Origin: Acidobacteria bacterium RIFCSPLOWO2_02_FULL_65_29
Lineage (GTDB): Bacteria > Acidobacteriota > Vicinamibacteria > Vicinamibacterales > CAVVIG01
Direction: 5' to 3'
DNA: 64,000 bases
Assembly: GCA_001767435.1 (NCBI GenBank)
Contig: MEKT01000153.1
Span: forward strand, 18,976-82,975
Shown: in pieces, positions 62,831 to 64,000 of the stretch
Numbering within the stretch: the first letter of the stretch is position 1
Layout of the letters: every line of letters begins with the position of its first letter
The notes under the pieces: model-generated
Told to the model about the DNA's origin: nothing
Databases searched by the model: none
The model's input: only the letters and a program-made list of their open reading frames with translations
Translations under genes and position numbers: made by a program

Positions 62831-64000
62831 TCAGCGCCTCTCCAGCACTGCCATCCACTGCTTGACGAGCGCGAGGCGGGGGCCCTTGGCTTTCTCGTAC
62901 GCGACGGCGTAACCGCGTGCCGCGATGACGTCTTCGGCGCGCGTCCGGCCGGCGACGCCGGCCTGGCGCAGCTCGTAGATCCACGAGACGCCCAGGAAGA
63001 GGGCTTCCACATCTGAAGGGTTCGCGTCCAGGTAGCGCCCCAGCGTCCGCACGGCTTCCCGGCCCTGCCCGAACGTGGCGTACAGATACGCGAGCGGCTT
63101 CGCGAAGCGGAGATCCGACGGCCATTTGGCCGCGGCTTCCTCGAGAATCGATCGCGCCTCGCCAAGGTTTCGCGTGCGCATCAGCGCGTCACCCAGCCAT
63201 TGATAGAGCACCGGAACATCTCCGCCATCGACGAGCGCGGTCTGCCAGGAGGCGGCCGCCTCCGCGTCGTGTCCCGCTGCGGCATATACGGCGGCCAGAT
63301 ACGCGAGCGGCGCGGTGCTGTCGGCGTCCGCCCGGATGGCGGTCTTGAGCGTGCGCTCCGCCTTGGCATATTCCCTGGCCTGGACGAGCGCCACGCCCTC
63401 GTCGAACGCGCTCTGGGCCTCAGGCGCGACGCGTGCGCGGAACGTCTGGAGCGTCTCGGGCCCGAGGGCCTCCTCCGGCCGAAAGGCGCGCGAGAACAGC
63501 TCCTTGCCGACGGGCAGATAGACTTCGGCTGCCGCCGCGGTGGGCGCGCCGGTGGGTCCAGCCGAGGTCATCAAGACGGGCGGCGCCGCGATCTCGAAAT
63601 CACGCGTGAGCGTCCGAACGGCCCGTGCATCGGTCGAGAGCACGGCGCGCAGAACGTATCGGCCAGGCGGCAGCTGGCGCACCAGCATCACCTTCGAAAA
63701 GATGGCGCGGTCCGGTCCCGCGGACTGCCCACGCACCTCTTCGCTCAGAAGGGCCGGCGACTTCGGGTCGGCCGCGATTTCGTACGTCGCCTTCAGGGTG
63801 GCGGCGGCGACGCCGTACGCCTCGAGATAGCCCTGGACGCTGCCGAAGGCGATCGTGTGTCCGATCGTGGGCCGCAGCTGATCGCGCACCTCGACGGGCC
63901 CGCCCACCATCAATTCGCTCAGCCGGACAGGAGGGGCGTCGACCAGCCATGCGTGCACCGAATGTTCGACGGTCCCAACGCGTTCCCCGTCCGCCACGGC
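62831..64000 (-). CDS. TPR-containing protein, C-terminal part (5' end outside window)
   Basis: The frame is open to the window edge; at least 390 residues are seen. The visible N-terminal part (LSELMVGGPVEVRDQLRPTIGHTIAFGSVQGYLEAYGVAAATLKATYEI and FSKVMLVRQLPPGRYVLRAVLSTDARAVRTLTRDFEI) resembles the C-terminal domain of acidobacterial VWFA/TPR proteins; then a block of four or five TPR units follows (AEVYLPVGKELFSRAF...FDEGVALVQAREYAKAERTLKTAIRADADSTAPLAYLAAVYAAAGHDAEAAASWQTALVDGG). The complete protein is probably much larger and exported. It is convergent with the NYN gene, 15 bp apart. Confidence 0.75.
   Translation of the reverse strand, partial: AVADGERVGTVEHSVHAWLVDAPPVRLSELMVGGPVEVRDQLRPTIGHTIAFGSVQGYLEAYGVAAATLKATYEIAADPKSPALLSEEVRGQSAGPDRAIFSKVMLVRQLPPGRYVLRAVLSTDARAVRTLTRDFEIAAPPVLMTSAGPTGAPTAAAAEVYLPVGKELFSRAFRPEEALGPETLQTFRARVAPEAQSAFDEGVALVQAREYAKAERTLKTAIRADADSTAPLAYLAAVYAAAGHDAEAAASWQTALVDGGDVPVLYQWLGDALMRTRNLGEARSILEEAAAKWPSDLRFAKPLAYLYATFGQGREAVRTLGRYLDANPSDVEALFLGVSWIYELRQAGVAGRTRAEDVIAARGYAVAYEKAKGPRLALVKQWMAVLERR

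Overview
The window is high-GC chromosomal DNA (most coding sequence well above 60% G+C by eye). Its gene content points to an acidobacterium, probably of the Vicinamibacteria type: a VWA protein of the acidobacterial family (30997), a DUF4159 protein, many secreted or outer-membrane proteins of unknown role, and small hypotheticals. This assignment is inference; there is no rRNA or other phylogenetic marker here. I found no tRNA, rRNA, CRISPR array, transposase or prophage gene. Almost everything looks like ordinary vertically inherited chromosome with densely packed genes on both strands.

Layout. 1-3113: central carbon (glgC 3' part, eno, gpmA). 3141-4309: a vapBC toxin-antitoxin pair and a small hypothetical. 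4642-8149: a methylmalonyl-CoA-mutase-type large subunit, then two peptide/nickel-type ABC ATPases with no permease. 8387-12445 (minus): an overlapping operon of MBL-fold hydrolase, CHASE2-type class III cyclase and M48 protease. 12650-17845: a DUF4159 protein, a polytopic membrane protein, a GAF/HD-GYP phosphodiesterase and a LolD/MacB-type ATPase. 17873-25647 (minus): a pilus or secretion cluster of the MSHA/type II kind (secretin, ExeA-like ATPase with SPOR domain, GspB-like TPR protein, and a PilM-like protein with a GspB/MshK-like tail), interrupted by acs. 25874-28679: inositol-phosphate synthase, a methyltransferase-like protein and hydroxypyruvate isomerase. 29010-32070: a TonB protein, a membrane protein and the VWA protein. 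32282-36312: ZIP transporter, MbfA-type iron exporter, BON protein and two alpha/beta hydrolases. 36570-42774: PQQ dehydrogenase, thioredoxin-like ferredoxin, Omp85-type barrel with its upstream partner, ApaG, and a secreted hypothetical. 42806-47013: RecQ, IspG, quinone reductase. 47212-54620: UPF0182 protein, a small coiled-coil protein, a double FKBP, a DUF349 protein and a peroxiredoxin. 54791-58619: Nudix CoA-pyrophosphatase, then glnA and amtB divergently arranged around a 400-bp control region. 58709-64000: topoisomerase IV subunit A, a NYN/OST-HTH protein and a TPR protein cut by the window end.

The most unusual property is not a gene. About twenty intergenic gaps, and a few coding regions, are built of tandem 7-bp or 8-bp units (families TAGTCGN, CAGTCGN, AGTYAGA, CTTCTRA, GGAYTTGA, GGGTAATT, CTCAGCC, ACAGTYA and others). 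In at least twelve genes the stop codon itself lies inside such an array, and several arrays run up to the next start codon. A second repeat class is a ~72-bp structured core (AGCAGCCCGTGGTG...GACGACCG) present three times in 10 kb, once as half of a 162-bp palindrome and once read through in frame inside tonB. Other notable points are two sigma-54-type promoters, a pair of identical-pattern dyads (CGACA-N4-TGTCG) bracketing a predicted amtB promoter, and a PQQ dehydrogenase with the extra Asp expected of lanthanide-dependent enzymes.
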